Positions 25,270-34,478 of a stretch of 64,000 nt of DNA are shown here, piece by piece. Origin of the DNA: Aquibacillus halophilus (GTDB lineage Bacteria; Bacillota; Bacilli; Bacillales; Amphibacillaceae). Both the position numbers and the translations under genes were made by a program. How positions within the stretch are numbered: the stretch's first letter is position 1; every line of letters starts with the position of its first letter. The stretch lies in contig NZ_WJNG01000002.1 of assembly GCF_009649745.1 (NCBI RefSeq), positions 206,151 through 270,150 of the forward strand. The letters are read 5' to 3'. The notes below the pieces were generated by a model. It made no database searches and had not been told where the DNA came from. It was given only the letters and a program-made list of their open reading frames with translations.

Positions 25270-25815
25270 ATGGATTTTTTAGTTAAGTTAGCAGAAGGTT
25301 TTATAGGAATGTTCCAAGAAGGTGGGAATACCTTCATGGGGCTGTTCACCGGAATTATTCCAACCTTGATTGTGTTAATTACATTTGTAAACGCTATCAT
25401 TCGTTTGGTTGGTGAAGAAAGAATTCATAGACTTGCAGAGAAGAGCACTAAGTATTTTGTTTTAAGGTACACACTGTTTCCGGTATTGGCCGTATTCTTC
25501 CTGACAAACCCAATGGCTTATACATTTGGTAAGTTTCTTCCAGAAAAGCAAAAGCCTGCATTTTACGATTCAGCAGTATCTTTCGTTCATCCAATTACTG
25601 GATTGTTCCCGCATGCAAACCCTGCAGAGCTGTTTGTCTATATGGGGATCGCGGCGGGAATTACCGAATTAGGTTTATCATTAGGACCATTAGCAATTCG
25701 GTTCTTTATCGTCGGTGTAATAGTTATCTTAATCCGTGGCATGGTAACTGAGTTTATTACTGCTCGTATGATGCAAAGACGAGATCAAGAAAAGCAAGAG
25801 CAAGGTGTGGCATAA
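25270..25815 (+). CDS. srlA: PTS glucitol/sorbitol-type transporter subunit IIC
   Basis: This 181-residue membrane protein matches the SrlA IIC subunit: MDFLVKLAEGFIGMFQEGGNTFMGLFTG (quoted in part) at the start, and FLTNPMAYTFGKFLPEKQKP with the conserved FYDSAVSFVHPITGLFPHANPAELF region in the middle. There are about four hydrophobic segments. It forms the membrane channel with the IIBC subunit encoded next. AAGGGGGAAG precedes ATG 25270. Sugar specificity within the glucitol family cannot be read from sequence. Confidence 0.92.
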   Translation: MDFLVKLAEGFIGMFQEGGNTFMGLFTGIIPTLIVLITFVNAIIRLVGEERIHRLAEKSTKYFVLRYTLFPVLAVFFLTNPMAYTFGKFLPEKQKPAFYDSAVSFVHPITGLFPHANPAELFVYMGIAAGITELGLSLGPLAIRFFIVGVIVILIRGMVTEFITARMMQRRDQEKQEQGVA

Positions 25816-25844
25816 AAATATTAAAGCCAAAGGAGGAGAATTAA

Positions 25845-26855
25845 ATGAGTGAATACCAAGCTGTTAAAGTTTCAAAGGGTTCAAATGGCTGGGGAGGACC
25901 TTTAGTAATAAAACCTACTGACAAAAAGAAATACATCGTCTCTGTCACGGGAGGTGGAATCGATCCGGTTGCAGAAAAAATAGCAGAAATGACCGGAGGT
26001 ATTGCTGTAGATGGATTTACGAGGAAAGTAGAGAATGATGAAATGGCATGTGTTGTTATCGACTGTGGTGGTACAGCAAGATGTGGAGTCTATCCCAAAT
26101 TAGGTATCTTGACCATTAATTTAACAGCTACACCTCCATCAGGACCATTAATGCAATTCATCAAAGAGGATAATTTTGTTTCTGGTGTAAAATTAAAAAA
26201 TATTGAATCTGATGATGGTTCTGGACTCGAAATGGATTCCTCTTCAACTACTATTAAAAAGTCTGCTCAACAGTTAAAAGAGGAAGCAAAGAAAAAAGTA
26301 GCATACACTAATACTCAGAAAAAGAAAGTGCCACTCCTTGAAAAAATAGGTCGAGCGATGGGTGGAGTTGTTAACGTATTTTATCAGGCTGGTAGGGAAA
26401 CAGTTGAACAGGTAATAAAAAATATTCTTCCATTCATGGCTTTTGTTAGTACATTGATAGGTATCATTACTTATACCGGAATTGGAGACTTTATCGCTAA
26501 TGTTATTTCACCTTTAGCTGGAAACATCGTTGGTTTGCTTATATTATCGGTTATTTGTGCAATACCAATTCTTTCTCCAGTACTTGGACCAGGTGCAGTA
26601 ATAGCTCAAGTCGTTGGGGTGTTAATTGGGGTAGAAATTGGACGTGGAAATATACCACCTCAACTTGCTTTACCAGCTTTATTCGCAATCAACCCTCAGG
26701 TTGGGTGCGACTTTGTTCCTGTTGGTTTAACGCTTGGAGAAGCTGAACCAGATACAATTGAAGTTGGGGTCCCAGCTGTATTGATTTCTCGTCAGTTTAC
26801 AGGACCAATAGCTGTTCTTATTGCATATGTATTTAGCTTTGGTCTATATTCTTAA
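25845..26855 (+). CDS. srlE: PTS glucitol/sorbitol-type transporter subunit IIBC
   Basis: This 336-residue protein has an N-terminal IIB domain (about 1-150) with [12 protein letters not shown] and the phosphorylated cysteine in [16 protein letters not shown] linker follows, then a membrane C-terminal half (about 180-336) with [35 protein letters not shown] and [12 protein letters not shown]. It transfers phosphate from IIA to the incoming polyol. AAAGGAGGAG precedes ATG 25845. The order IIC-IIBC-IIA after gutM is the standard glucitol layout. Confidence 0.92.
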   Translation: MSEYQAVKVSKGSNGWGGPLVIKPTDKKKYIVSVTGGGIDPVAEKIAEMTGGIAVDGFTRKVENDEMACVVIDCGGTARCGVYPKLGILTINLTATPPSGPLMQFIKEDNFVSGVKLKNIESDDGSGLEMDSSSTTIKKSAQQLKEEAKKKVAYTNTQKKKVPLLEKIGRAMGGVVNVFYQAGRETVEQVIKNILPFMAFVSTLIGIITYTGIGDFIANVISPLAGNIVGLLILSVICAIPILSPVLGPGAVIAQVVGVLIGVEIGRGNIPPQLALPALFAINPQVGCDFVPVGLTLGEAEPDTIEVGVPAVLISRQFTGPIAVLIAYVFSFGLYS

Positions 26856-26889
26856 TATATAAAAAACAGCTTTTTAGGGGGACAACACC

Positions 26890-27258
26890 ATGAATACCAT
26901 TTATAGTTCAGTAATTAAAGACCTAGGTAATGATGTGGGAGAAATTTTACAAGCAGATGTGTTAATTATCTTTAATGATACGGTACCTAATGAGCTGAAA
27001 AGTGTAGCAGCTATTCATGAACAAGGTGAGTGGCATGGTGAAGTGGAAATTGGAGATGACTTAATCATTGGAGATATCGTGTATCGAGTAACGTTTGTAG
27101 GTGAAAAGGCAAACGAAACCCTACACAAGCTAGGGCATTGCACTATTAAGTTTGGTCATGAGGGACCTGATTTACCTGGTACAATTTGTGTGGGATGTAA
27201 TGAAACACCACAGCTTGAGAAGGGTCAATCAATTAAGTTTGTAAGAAATTTATATTAA
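26890..27258 (+). CDS. srlB: PTS glucitol/sorbitol-type transporter subunit IIA
   Basis: This 122-residue cytoplasmic IIA protein receives phosphate from HPr and passes it to the IIBC subunit. It has ADVLIIFNDTVPNELK at the start and the conserved ETLHKLGHCTIKFGHEGPDLPGTICVG (quoted in part) in the C-terminal half, which carries candidate active histidines. AGGGGGAC precedes ATG 26890. It is the last gene of the operon and is followed immediately by a long terminator. Confidence 0.9.
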   Translation: MNTIYSSVIKDLGNDVGEILQADVLIIFNDTVPNELKSVAAIHEQGEWHGEVEIGDDLIIGDIVYRVTFVGEKANETLHKLGHCTIKFGHEGPDLPGTICVGCNETPQLEKGQSIKFVRNLY

Positions 27259-27302
27259 AAAAACAACGTTTGCTTGTAGTTACAAGCAAACGTTGTTTTT
27301 TT
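27257..27302. terminator. Terminator of the glucitol-type PTS operon
   Basis: A 22-bp perfect stem (27257-27278 with 27281-27302) has A-rich and T-rich ends, making it a strong bidirectional terminator between this operon and the convergent SorC gene. Confidence 0.92.
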
Positions 27303-27432
27303 AACGGATAACTGGATGAACGATTATTTACATTAGATACGGTTGAATGTTGAATAAACTTAGGGAACTTTAATGAATATAGAGGTTTAATTAGAAGCAG
27401 GAACCTAAAATGTAACAATAGGCTTCAACTTT

Positions 27433-28380
27433 TTAAACATTTTCTCTTAATAATTCTATCGCGGTTTGTTCATCAATTATAAGTACATTAATGTAATCTC
27501 CCTTTAATGCAGCCAGTACACATTCAGCTTTATGTGAACCTGCCACTACTGTAATGACTTTCTTAATTTGCTTTATTTGTTCTAAGGAAATGCCAATGAT
27601 GTTTTTATTAAATGTATTGACAGGCTCACCAACTCGATTGAAGAAGCGGAAGCCCATATCACCAACTACTCCCATTTTACGAAGTTCTTCTAAATCATCT
27701 TCTTGAAGATAGCCTAGTTCCGCTAGTGTAGAATCTTTATATGGATTACCTATCCCTATTAAGGCAATATCGACTTGTTCACCTTCATGTAGAACTTCAT
27801 TAATATCCTCCATCACCATTAGACGTTCCCTAAGTTCCTCTGTTTCTACCGTCGCTGGTGCATATAGATATGAACAAGAACCCCCCATTTTCTTGGCCAG
27901 CTCATAGGCCAACTGATTTGAATGTATTTCTACTCTTTTTCTTCCCATTCCACCTTCTAATGGAATAACTTTTATCCCTTCTCGTAGTTCGAAAGGATAT
28001 TCTCTAACAAGAGTAGCCAAAGTGGATCCCCAAGAAACACCGAGACTATTAACACTTTTTAGATTTTTGGATAAGTAATAGGCGCCTGCTTGTCCAACGG
28101 ATTGTTGAACAATATCTGGAGTTTGTCCAGAGATAGGAACAACGACAGCATCCTCTAATCCGAACTTCCTTTCTAATTGTTGTTCTAGCTCAACTGTATG
28201 AACAGTTTCATCTTTTATAAACACTTCAATAATCCCGTTTTCTTTTGCTTTTTGTAAAGACTTAGAAATAACTGGTCTTGATACCCCAAACTTTTTTGCA
28301 ATTTGTTCCTGTGTCCAACCATCATTGTAGTAGAGGTTAGCTATTTTAACTAACTGTCGTCTTTCTTCCCAATTTAACAT
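27433..28380 (-). CDS. SorC/DeoR-family sugar-binding transcriptional regulator (second)
   Basis: This 315-residue paralogue of the first SorC regulator has the helix-turn-helix TQEQIAKKFGVSRPVISKSL (about residues 22-41). Its effector domain has GVSWGSTLATLVREYP, IPLEGGMGRKRVEIHSN and DIALIGIGN. AAGGGAAG lies 7 bp before its ATG. It is divergent from the acetoin-dehydrogenase-like operon across 247 bp and is the likely regulator of that operon. Having two SorC paralogues flank the glucitol-type PTS suggests related but distinct inducers for the uptake and cleavage steps. Confidence 0.9.
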   Translation of the reverse strand: MLNWEERRQLVKIANLYYNDGWTQEQIAKKFGVSRPVISKSLQKAKENGIIEVFIKDETVHTVELEQQLERKFGLEDAVVVPISGQTPDIVQQSVGQAGAYYLSKNLKSVNSLGVSWGSTLATLVREYPFELREGIKVIPLEGGMGRKRVEIHSNQLAYELAKKMGGSCSYLYAPATVETEELRERLMVMEDINEVLHEGEQVDIALIGIGNPYKDSTLAELGYLQEDDLEELRKMGVVGDMGFRFFNRVGEPVNTFNKNIIGISLEQIKQIKKVITVVAGSHKAECVLAALKGDYINVLIIDEQTAIELLRENV

Positions 28381-28550
28381 ATAAAACTTCCCTTCATTTT
28401 CAAATCATGATGTGATGTGAATTTTATAATGCTTTATTTGTTCCTTTAGATTACATTAGTAATTTAATAGGTCTCTATAGATATTAATATAATTAGTTGT
28501 TTTTGTCCATTTCACTTATATATTGTTGATAAATAAAGTGTTGTGGACGC

Positions 28551-28579
28551 TTGACGTAATGCTATAAATATTATATTGT
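28551..28579 (+). promoter_or_regulatory. Likely promoter of the acetoin-dehydrogenase-like operon
   Basis: TTGACG (28551-28556) and TATTGT (28574-28579) are separated by 17 bp, about 50 bp before the E1 alpha start. No sigma-54 (GG-n10-GC) promoter is evident, unlike the aco operon of B. subtilis. Confidence 0.55.
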
Positions 28580-28627
28580 ATTTACAAAGGTAACGCATAC
28601 GAACAAATGTAAATAGGAGGTTAAAAA

Positions 28628-29611
28628 ATGATTAAAACTGTAAAACTACCCCCTCAAATTACGGAGGAGAAATTAGTAAATTTGTTTAAAGAAATGTGGT
28701 TAATTCGTTTTTTCGATGAAAAGGTTGATGAATTTTTTGCGAAAGGTATGATTCACGGTACAACGCACTTATGTGTTGGACAGGAAGCTTCTGCATCTGG
28801 TGCATGTGCAGTGTTAGAAGATAGAGATAAAATCACTAGTACACACCGTGGGCATGGTCATTGTATTGCTAAAGGTGCTGAAGTCAACAGGATGATGGCT
28901 GAGCTATTTGGAAGAACAACCGGTTATTGTAAAGGTAAGGGAGGTTCGATGCATATTGCGGATGTTGATAAAGGTAACCTAGGTGCTAATGGAATTGTTG
29001 GTGGTGGGATTCCACTTGCAGTTGGAGCAGGTTTAACTTCTAAAATGAAAGAAGAAGGCTATGTGGTTCTTTGTTTCTTTGGGGATGGTGCTTCGAACGA
29101 GGGTAGTTTCCATGAAGCTATTAACCTAGCATCAATTTGGGATTTACCAGTTGTGTTCATTTGCGAAAACAATCAATACGGAATGTCTGGACCAGTAAAA
29201 GAAATGGTTAATGTGGAAAATATTGCGGATCGTGCAGCTGCTTATGGAATACCAGGAAAAGTTGTAGATGGTAACGACATTATTGATGTAATGAATGAAG
29301 TTAACGAAGCTGTAGAACGTGCACGTAATGGTAAGGGTCCATCAATTATTGAAGCAAAGACATATCGCTGGAAGGGACATTCTAAGAGTGACGCTAAAAA
29401 ATACCGTACAAGAGAAGAAGAAAAAGAGTGGAGAGAAAAAGATCCAATTGGACGATTACGTAAATTGTTAATAGATGAAGGGATTCTAACGGAAGAAAAA
29501 GCTGATCAATTAAAACAGGAAGCAAAGAAGGAAGTAGAAGATTCAGTTGAATTTGCAAAAAAAAGTCCAGAACCATCAATTGACACTCTTATGGAAGATA
29601 TTTATGCATAA
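28628..29611 (+). CDS. TPP-dependent dehydrogenase E1 alpha subunit, acetoin-dehydrogenase-like
   Basis: This 327-residue E1 alpha subunit closely resembles AcoA: THLCVGQEA, ITSTHRGHGHCIAKG, CKGKGGSMHIAD, GANGIVGGG and the TPP/metal motif FFGDGASNEGSFHEAINLA...CENNQYG. With E1 beta it decarboxylates or cleaves a 2-oxo substrate on thiamine diphosphate and passes the acyl group to the E2 lipoyl arm. AcoA-type enzymes cleave acetoin, but close relatives act on other 2-oxo compounds, so the substrate is open. AGGAGGT precedes ATG 28628. The polyol PTS neighbours suggest that it acts on a product of that pathway. Confidence 0.9.
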   Translation: MIKTVKLPPQITEEKLVNLFKEMWLIRFFDEKVDEFFAKGMIHGTTHLCVGQEASASGACAVLEDRDKITSTHRGHGHCIAKGAEVNRMMAELFGRTTGYCKGKGGSMHIADVDKGNLGANGIVGGGIPLAVGAGLTSKMKEEGYVVLCFFGDGASNEGSFHEAINLASIWDLPVVFICENNQYGMSGPVKEMVNVENIADRAAAYGIPGKVVDGNDIIDVMNEVNEAVERARNGKGPSIIEAKTYRWKGHSKSDAKKYRTREEEKEWREKDPIGRLRKLLIDEGILTEEKADQLKQEAKKEVEDSVEFAKKSPEPSIDTLMEDIYA

Positions 29612-29634
29612 ACCAGTAAGGGAGGAATAAAAAG

Positions 29635-30633
29635 ATGAGAGAGATAACATATTTAGAAGCTGTAAGAGAAGCAATGAGTCAAGAAATGAGAGAAAATAAA
29701 GACGTATTCATACTCGGTGAAGATATAGGTGTGTATGGTGGTGCATTTGGTGTAACTCGTGGAATGATTGAAGAATTTGGAGAAGAGCGAGTACGAAATA
29801 CACCAATTTCTGAATCTGCAATAGCTGGTACTGCTATTGGTGCAGCATTAACAGGCATGCGTCCAATATTAGAACTGCAATTCTCAGATTTTATAACGAT
29901 TTCAATGGATCAAATCGTTAACCAAGCGGCAAAACTACGTTATATGTACGGCGGTAAAGGAAAAGTACCAATGGTCTTACGTACTCCTGCGGGTTCTGGC
30001 ACAGGTGCAGCTGCTCAGCACTCTCAAAGTCTAGAAGCATGGATGACGCATATTCCAGGATTAAAAGTAGTTCAACCTTCTACAGCATATGATGCAAAGG
30101 GTCTTTTAAAAGCAGCGATGGATGATGACAATCCAGTTATTTTCTATGAGCATAAATTACTCTATAAAACAAAAGGTGATGTTCCTGAAAAGCAATATTC
30201 TATTCCATTAGGGAAAGCAGATGTTAAGCGTGAAGGTACAGATGTAACAATTGTCGCAACCGCTATCATGGTTCACAAAGCGCTAGAAGCTGCAGTCGAA
30301 CTTGAAAAGGAAGGAATTAGTGTAGAAGTTGTTGACCCCCGTACTCTTGTACCATTAGACACAGAAACTATTATAGAATCTGTGAAAAAGACTAGTAGGT
30401 TAGTAGTTGTACACGAAGCGGTAAAACGTGGAGGATATGGTGGAGAAATTGCAAGTGTTATTGCGGAAAGTGACGCATTTGATTATTTAGATGCTCCTAT
30501 CAAACGATTAGGTGGAAAGGCCGTTCCGATTCCTTATAACCCCAAATTAGAAAAAGCAGCAGTGCCTCAAGTGCCGGATATTATTGAAGCAGTAAAAGAA
30601 ACATTAAACAAACGCATTGCTACACATGCATAG
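29635..30633 (+). CDS. TPP-dependent dehydrogenase E1 beta subunit
   Basis: This 332-residue transketolase-like beta subunit has [33 protein letters not shown] (the conserved glutamate contacts the thiamine ring), [29 protein letters not shown] (quoted in part) and the C-terminal domain with [16 protein letters not shown]. It pairs with E1 alpha, whose stop is 23 bp upstream. GGGAGGAA precedes ATG 29635. Family members form alpha2-beta2 heterotetramers. Confidence 0.92.
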   Translation: MREITYLEAVREAMSQEMRENKDVFILGEDIGVYGGAFGVTRGMIEEFGEERVRNTPISESAIAGTAIGAALTGMRPILELQFSDFITISMDQIVNQAAKLRYMYGGKGKVPMVLRTPAGSGTGAAAQHSQSLEAWMTHIPGLKVVQPSTAYDAKGLLKAAMDDDNPVIFYEHKLLYKTKGDVPEKQYSIPLGKADVKREGTDVTIVATAIMVHKALEAAVELEKEGISVEVVDPRTLVPLDTETIIESVKKTSRLVVVHEAVKRGGYGGEIASVIAESDAFDYLDAPIKRLGGKAVPIPYNPKLEKAAVPQVPDIIEAVKETLNKRIATHA

Positions 30634-30651
30634 AGAAGGGGGAGAATTGGT

Positions 30652-31995
30652 TTGGCTAAAGAAGTATTCATGCCCAAATTGAGCAGTACGATGAAAGTTG
30701 GAACCTTACTTCAATGGTTTAAAGAAGAAGGAGACAGTGTTGAAATTGGCGACCCACTTTTTGAAATTATGACAGATAAAATCAATATCGAAGTTGAAGC
30801 TTATGAGGAGGGTGTCCTACTCAAACGTTATTTTTGGGAAGACGATGAAGTTTCGGTAAATCATGTGGTTGGTTTTATCGGAGAAGAAGGGGAAAATGTA
30901 CCAGATTCTCCACCAGGTGAATCTGGAGCAGCTGATGAATCGGAGAAAGAAGCCAGCTCAACAAATGAAGTAGGAGAAGAACAAAGCCAGTCAACAGAAG
31001 CAGTCAGTGAAACAATAGAAAGAGAGTCAGGGGATAAGGTGCGTGCAACACCAGCAGCTAGAAAATTAGCTGACAAAGAAGGTATTAGTCTGTTTGATGT
31101 ATCTGGCTCTGGCCCGAATGGCAGAATTCATTCAAAAGATGTGAGTGACTACTCACACTCATCGCCAAAAGCTACTCCGTTAGCGATAAAGGTTGCCAAT
31201 AATAAAGGAGTCGATCTATCAACAGTGGCTGGTACTGGAGTTAATGGTAAAATATATCGCTCTGATATAGAAGAGAACGAGGTACCTCTTGAAACTGAGG
31301 TTGCCACTAGTGATCGAGTTAAACTTGATGGTATTGGAAAAGTGGTTGCAAAACGTATGGTGGAAAGTGCCTTTACTGCACCACATGTTACTATCACAAG
31401 TGAAATTGATATGACTGAAGTTATCACGATGCGTAAGCAGTTATTGGATAAAATCGAAAAGCAAGTTGGATATCGGTTATCCTATACTGAAATCATTATG
31501 AAGTCTGTAGCACACACACTTAAGAAGCACCCGATTGTTAATGCTTCGCTTCAAGGCGATGAAATTGTTAAGCATAAGGATGTTAATATTGGCCTTGCAG
31601 TAGCGGTTGGAAATGGGCTACTCGTACCAGTAGTTAAAAAAGTGGACCAAAAAGGCTTAGCAAATTTGACAGCAGAATGCAAGAAATTGGGTAGAGAGGC
31701 TAGAGATAACAAGTTAGAGCCTGCCTCCATGTCAGGTGGTACGTTTACGATTAGTAATCTAGGTATGTATGCCGTTGACACCTTTACACCAATTATTAAC
31801 CAACCAGAATCCGCGATTTTAGGTGTAGGAAGAATCAATGAAAAGCCAATCGGTGTTAACGGAGAAATAGAACTTAGACCTATGATGACATTAAGTCTAT
31901 CATTTGATCACCGTATTATTAACGGTGCACCAGCTGCAGCATTTTTAACTGATTTGAAATCGGTTCTTGAACAACCGTTTGAATTATTAGTCTGA
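30652..31995 (+). CDS. Dihydrolipoamide acyltransferase E2 with two subunit-binding domains
   Basis: This 447-residue E2 has one N-terminal lipoyl domain (1-80, lipoylated Lys 43 in MTDKINIE) and an acidic Ser/Glu-rich linker. Two peripheral-subunit-binding domains follow in tandem (131-166, RATPAARKLADKEGISL; 173-206, KATPLAIKVANNKGVDL). The catalytic domain (about 220-447) has the motif SFDHRIINGAP, catalytic His 420. The usual DHRxxDG aspartate is Asn 424 here, a variant to check. Most Bacillus E2 chains have one binding domain. The start is TTG 30652 after AGAAGGGGGAG. It forms the core carrying E1 and E3. Confidence 0.9.
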   Translation: MAKEVFMPKLSSTMKVGTLLQWFKEEGDSVEIGDPLFEIMTDKINIEVEAYEEGVLLKRYFWEDDEVSVNHVVGFIGEEGENVPDSPPGESGAADESEKEASSTNEVGEEQSQSTEAVSETIERESGDKVRATPAARKLADKEGISLFDVSGSGPNGRIHSKDVSDYSHSSPKATPLAIKVANNKGVDLSTVAGTGVNGKIYRSDIEENEVPLETEVATSDRVKLDGIGKVVAKRMVESAFTAPHVTITSEIDMTEVITMRKQLLDKIEKQVGYRLSYTEIIMKSVAHTLKKHPIVNASLQGDEIVKHKDVNIGLAVAVGNGLLVPVVKKVDQKGLANLTAECKKLGREARDNKLEPASMSGGTFTISNLGMYAVDTFTPIINQPESAILGVGRINEKPIGVNGEIELRPMMTLSLSFDHRIINGAPAAAFLTDLKSVLEQPFELLV

Positions 31996-32008
31996 GGGGT
32001 AGATAATC

Positions 32009-33391
32009 TTGAAAAAATATGAGGTAGTCGTAATAGGAGGCGGCCCGGGTGGTTATGTCGCTGCGATTAGAGCTGCAAAGCTAGGGAAAAAGGTAGCGTT
32101 GGTTGAAGCAGATTATCTTGGTGGTACGTGTTTAAACCGTGGGTGTATTCCTTCAAAAACATTACTTAGGCATGCTGAGGTTATTGAAAATATTGAAAAA
32201 GCAAAGGCTTGGGGGATTGAGACGGGACCAGTAACCTTCTCTTTATCAAAGATGTTAAAACGTAAGGACCAAGTAATTGAACAGTTGAGAACAGGGATTG
32301 GATTTTTGTTAAAAAAAGGAAAAATTGAAGTTTATGAAGGTTTTGGTGTAGTCCAACCTAACCATGAGATTACTGTTCAGTTGAAGGATAGAAAGGAAAC
32401 CATTCAAGCAGAAAAAATTATTCTTGCAACTGGTTCCACTCCAGTCATACCAACAATTGAGGGCGTGAATGAAACTCCATACTTCACGAGTGATACCATA
32501 TTTAATATAGAAAAAATTCCGGAATCTATAGTAATTATAGGTGGTGGTATAATTGGAGTTGAATTTGCTTGTATATTCTCTAGTTTAAACGTAGACGTTA
32601 CAATCGTAGAGATGGCTGACCGAATCATTTTTACAGAGGATCTGGAAGCTTCTAAAGCACTTAAAAAATCATTAGAGATAAAAGGCGTAAAGTTTTTAAC
32701 GAAAACAAAAGTTATGAAGCTTGGACAAACTGATGGTAATAAACAAGTTCACATTGAAAAATCAAATGGTAGTAGGGAAATAATTGATACTGAGATTATC
32801 CTATTATCTGTTGGTCGTAAGCCGAACCTTTCTGCAGCCAAAAATTTAAACTTGAAAAAAGATGGTCCATTTATAGAAATAAATAAAAAAATGCAAACGA
32901 GTGAACCATCAGTGTATGCGGTAGGAGACGTAATTGGTGGTTATCAACTAGCTCATGTTGCGAGTGCCGAAGGACTTGTAGCGGGAGCGAATGCTAGTGG
33001 TGAAAATGAAACAGTCAATTATAAAGTAATTCCTCGTTGTGTATATACAAACCCAGAGGTAGCAAGTGTTGGGTTAACGGAGGAAGAAGTGAAGGAGAAA
33101 GGTATCAAATATAAGGTAGTAAGAGTTGACCATAATAGTAATGGGAAAGCATTAACTTTTGATGAGAAAGAAGGCTTCGTTAAGATTATTGCAGGTAAAA
33201 AATATGGTGAAATTCTTGGTGTAACAATGGTTGGTCCCCATGTTACTGAGATGATTACAGAACCATCAGCATTTATTCATTTAGAAGGAACTATTGAAGA
33301 GCTTGCCAATATGATTCATCCCCATCCATCAGTATCTGAATCTCTATTTGAAGCCGCAGCAGTATGGTTGGGAAAAGGGATGCACTCTTAA
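32009..33391 (+). CDS. lpdA: Dihydrolipoyl dehydrogenase (E3)
   Basis: This 460-residue FAD/NAD flavoprotein re-oxidises the lipoyl arm. It has an N-terminal FAD motif VVVIGGGPGGYVAAIRAAKLG, the redox disulfide Cys 41-Cys 46 in GGTCLNRGCIPSK, the NAD motif IVIIGGGIIGVEFA, VYAVGDVIGGYQLAHVA and the C-terminal dimer motif with HPHPSVSE. The start is TTG 32009 behind GGGGTAG. It is the last gene of the four-gene complex, giving the operon its own E3 apart from any housekeeping copy elsewhere. Confidence 0.93.
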   Translation: MKKYEVVVIGGGPGGYVAAIRAAKLGKKVALVEADYLGGTCLNRGCIPSKTLLRHAEVIENIEKAKAWGIETGPVTFSLSKMLKRKDQVIEQLRTGIGFLLKKGKIEVYEGFGVVQPNHEITVQLKDRKETIQAEKIILATGSTPVIPTIEGVNETPYFTSDTIFNIEKIPESIVIIGGGIIGVEFACIFSSLNVDVTIVEMADRIIFTEDLEASKALKKSLEIKGVKFLTKTKVMKLGQTDGNKQVHIEKSNGSREIIDTEIILLSVGRKPNLSAAKNLNLKKDGPFIEINKKMQTSEPSVYAVGDVIGGYQLAHVASAEGLVAGANASGENETVNYKVIPRCVYTNPEVASVGLTEEEVKEKGIKYKVVRVDHNSNGKALTFDEKEGFVKIIAGKKYGEILGVTMVGPHVTEMITEPSAFIHLEGTIEELANMIHPHPSVSESLFEAAAVWLGKGMHS

Positions 33392-33612
33392 TTATTATTG
33401 AAAGGTTTTTGTTGAGCCCCTTCTACTTTTATGATGACTGTGTTGTACTGTATTAAATAGTGAAATCGACGATTCAATAGCTTCTTTAATGTTAGGGTGA
33501 CGTAATAAACAAATATAAAAAATGGAAAATTAATATTTAAGTGGGATATTCTACATCTTTTTGTACTATAATAAATGTAAATAAATAGGCTGTGAGAGTA
33601 GGGGGAAGTTTA

Positions 33613-33945
33613 GTGAAACAAACATATCTAGAATCTGAGTTGTTTTGCATTCAGTGTTTGGACCATACTGTTCATAAAATAACATATGTCAATAATCAAA
33701 TAACTAAGGTTGAATGTGAAGAATGTCACAACATACTCGAAATTAGAGTAGATATAATGAACGAATTATTCAAAGAATCTTATAATAGAGTTGCAACCAA
33801 ACCCTCTAGAGTGACTAAAGAATATAGAGAGGATTTAAGTCATTTTCTGTTCAGTTTACCCATTCGTGTTATGACTAAACCGTACCGAGTTGCAAAAGAT
33901 ATTAAAGGAGCGCGAAAAATAATAAAAGATTATAAGCAGCAATAA
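33613..33945 (+). CDS. Zinc-ribbon 'bh' family protein
   Basis: This protein of about 110 residues, found in Bacillus, has an N-terminal zinc ribbon with two knuckles, CIQC and CEEC, about 25 residues apart. A basic helical C-terminus follows (RVTKEYREDLSHFLFSLPIRV, then MTKPYRVAKDIK). I chose GTG 33613, 6 bp after GGGGGA; GTG 33592 upstream has no ribosome site. Proteins like this are annotated as bh protein and have no known function. It stands alone between two operons. Confidence 0.8.
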   Translation: MKQTYLESELFCIQCLDHTVHKITYVNNQITKVECEECHNILEIRVDIMNELFKESYNRVATKPSRVTKEYREDLSHFLFSLPIRVMTKPYRVAKDIKGARKIIKDYKQQ

Positions 33946-34061
33946 AAAACAAAAACTAACACACATAATAAGCCTCATGATGTAATACTCCACCTCTCTC
34001 TTATCAGAAATGATTAAGTGAATTTTCCCACCTAACTTAAAACATTATTTGTTTCTTAATA

Positions 34062-34094
34062 AAAGACTACATCCGTTCAGGAAGTAGTCTTTTT
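34062..34094 (+). terminator. Terminator downstream of the zinc-ribbon gene
   Basis: AAAGACTAC (34062-34070) and GTAGTCTTTTT (34084-34094) form a 7-9 bp stem with a 13-base loop and a T tail. Confidence 0.75.
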
Positions 34095-34417
34095 ATGCAT
34101 TAGGCAACACATTAAACTACTGGGTGGAAATTTCTTGCACTTTTGAAATGGCAAAAGTTTAACACAAGTAGTGCATGTCCAAGTGGAATTGTGCGAAGTA
34201 AGGGAGCCCCCATAAATAGACGAGTTAAATCAAGTTGGCTTAGAGAATCAGACAATACTTATAGTTCTTCATAAAGCCACTAAAAAATGTGACGTCATAT
34301 TAGGTCTGTTCAAAAACTAAGAGAAAATAAGTGTAATGAAGAGAAGTATATTTTTGGTTTAAGTATTGTTTAAATATGATTTAAAAGTAAGACAATTTTG
34401 AGTATAAAATTCTTAAT

Positions 34418-34431
34418 TGAAAGCGGATACA
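34418..34431 (+). promoter_or_regulatory. Candidate cre (CcpA) site upstream of the PTS activator gene
   Basis: TGAAAGCGGATACA matches the cre consensus TGWAANCGNTNWCA at 13 of 14 positions and lies 48 bp before the regulator's ATG. Carbon catabolite repression of a PTS operon through CcpA would fit. Binding is untested. Confidence 0.5.
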
Positions 34432-34478
34432 TAATTGGTGCGACAGTGGTAAAATGAAAAAGTAAGGAGGAGCTCCGA

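Larger units (their letters stand above)
33946..34478 (+). other. Intergenic region with terminator and regulator promoter
   Basis: This 533-bp gap contains a terminator at 34062-34094 (AAAGACTAC/GTAGTC with a T run) and a cre-like site at 34418-34431. Otherwise it is AT-rich sequence in which I see no gene. Confidence 0.6.

Noticed and set aside
28628-33391. Housekeeping pyruvate dehydrogenase complex
   Set aside because: E1 alpha motifs are closest to AcoA, E2 has two binding domains, and a divergent SorC regulator and PTS neighbours point to an accessory catabolic complex.
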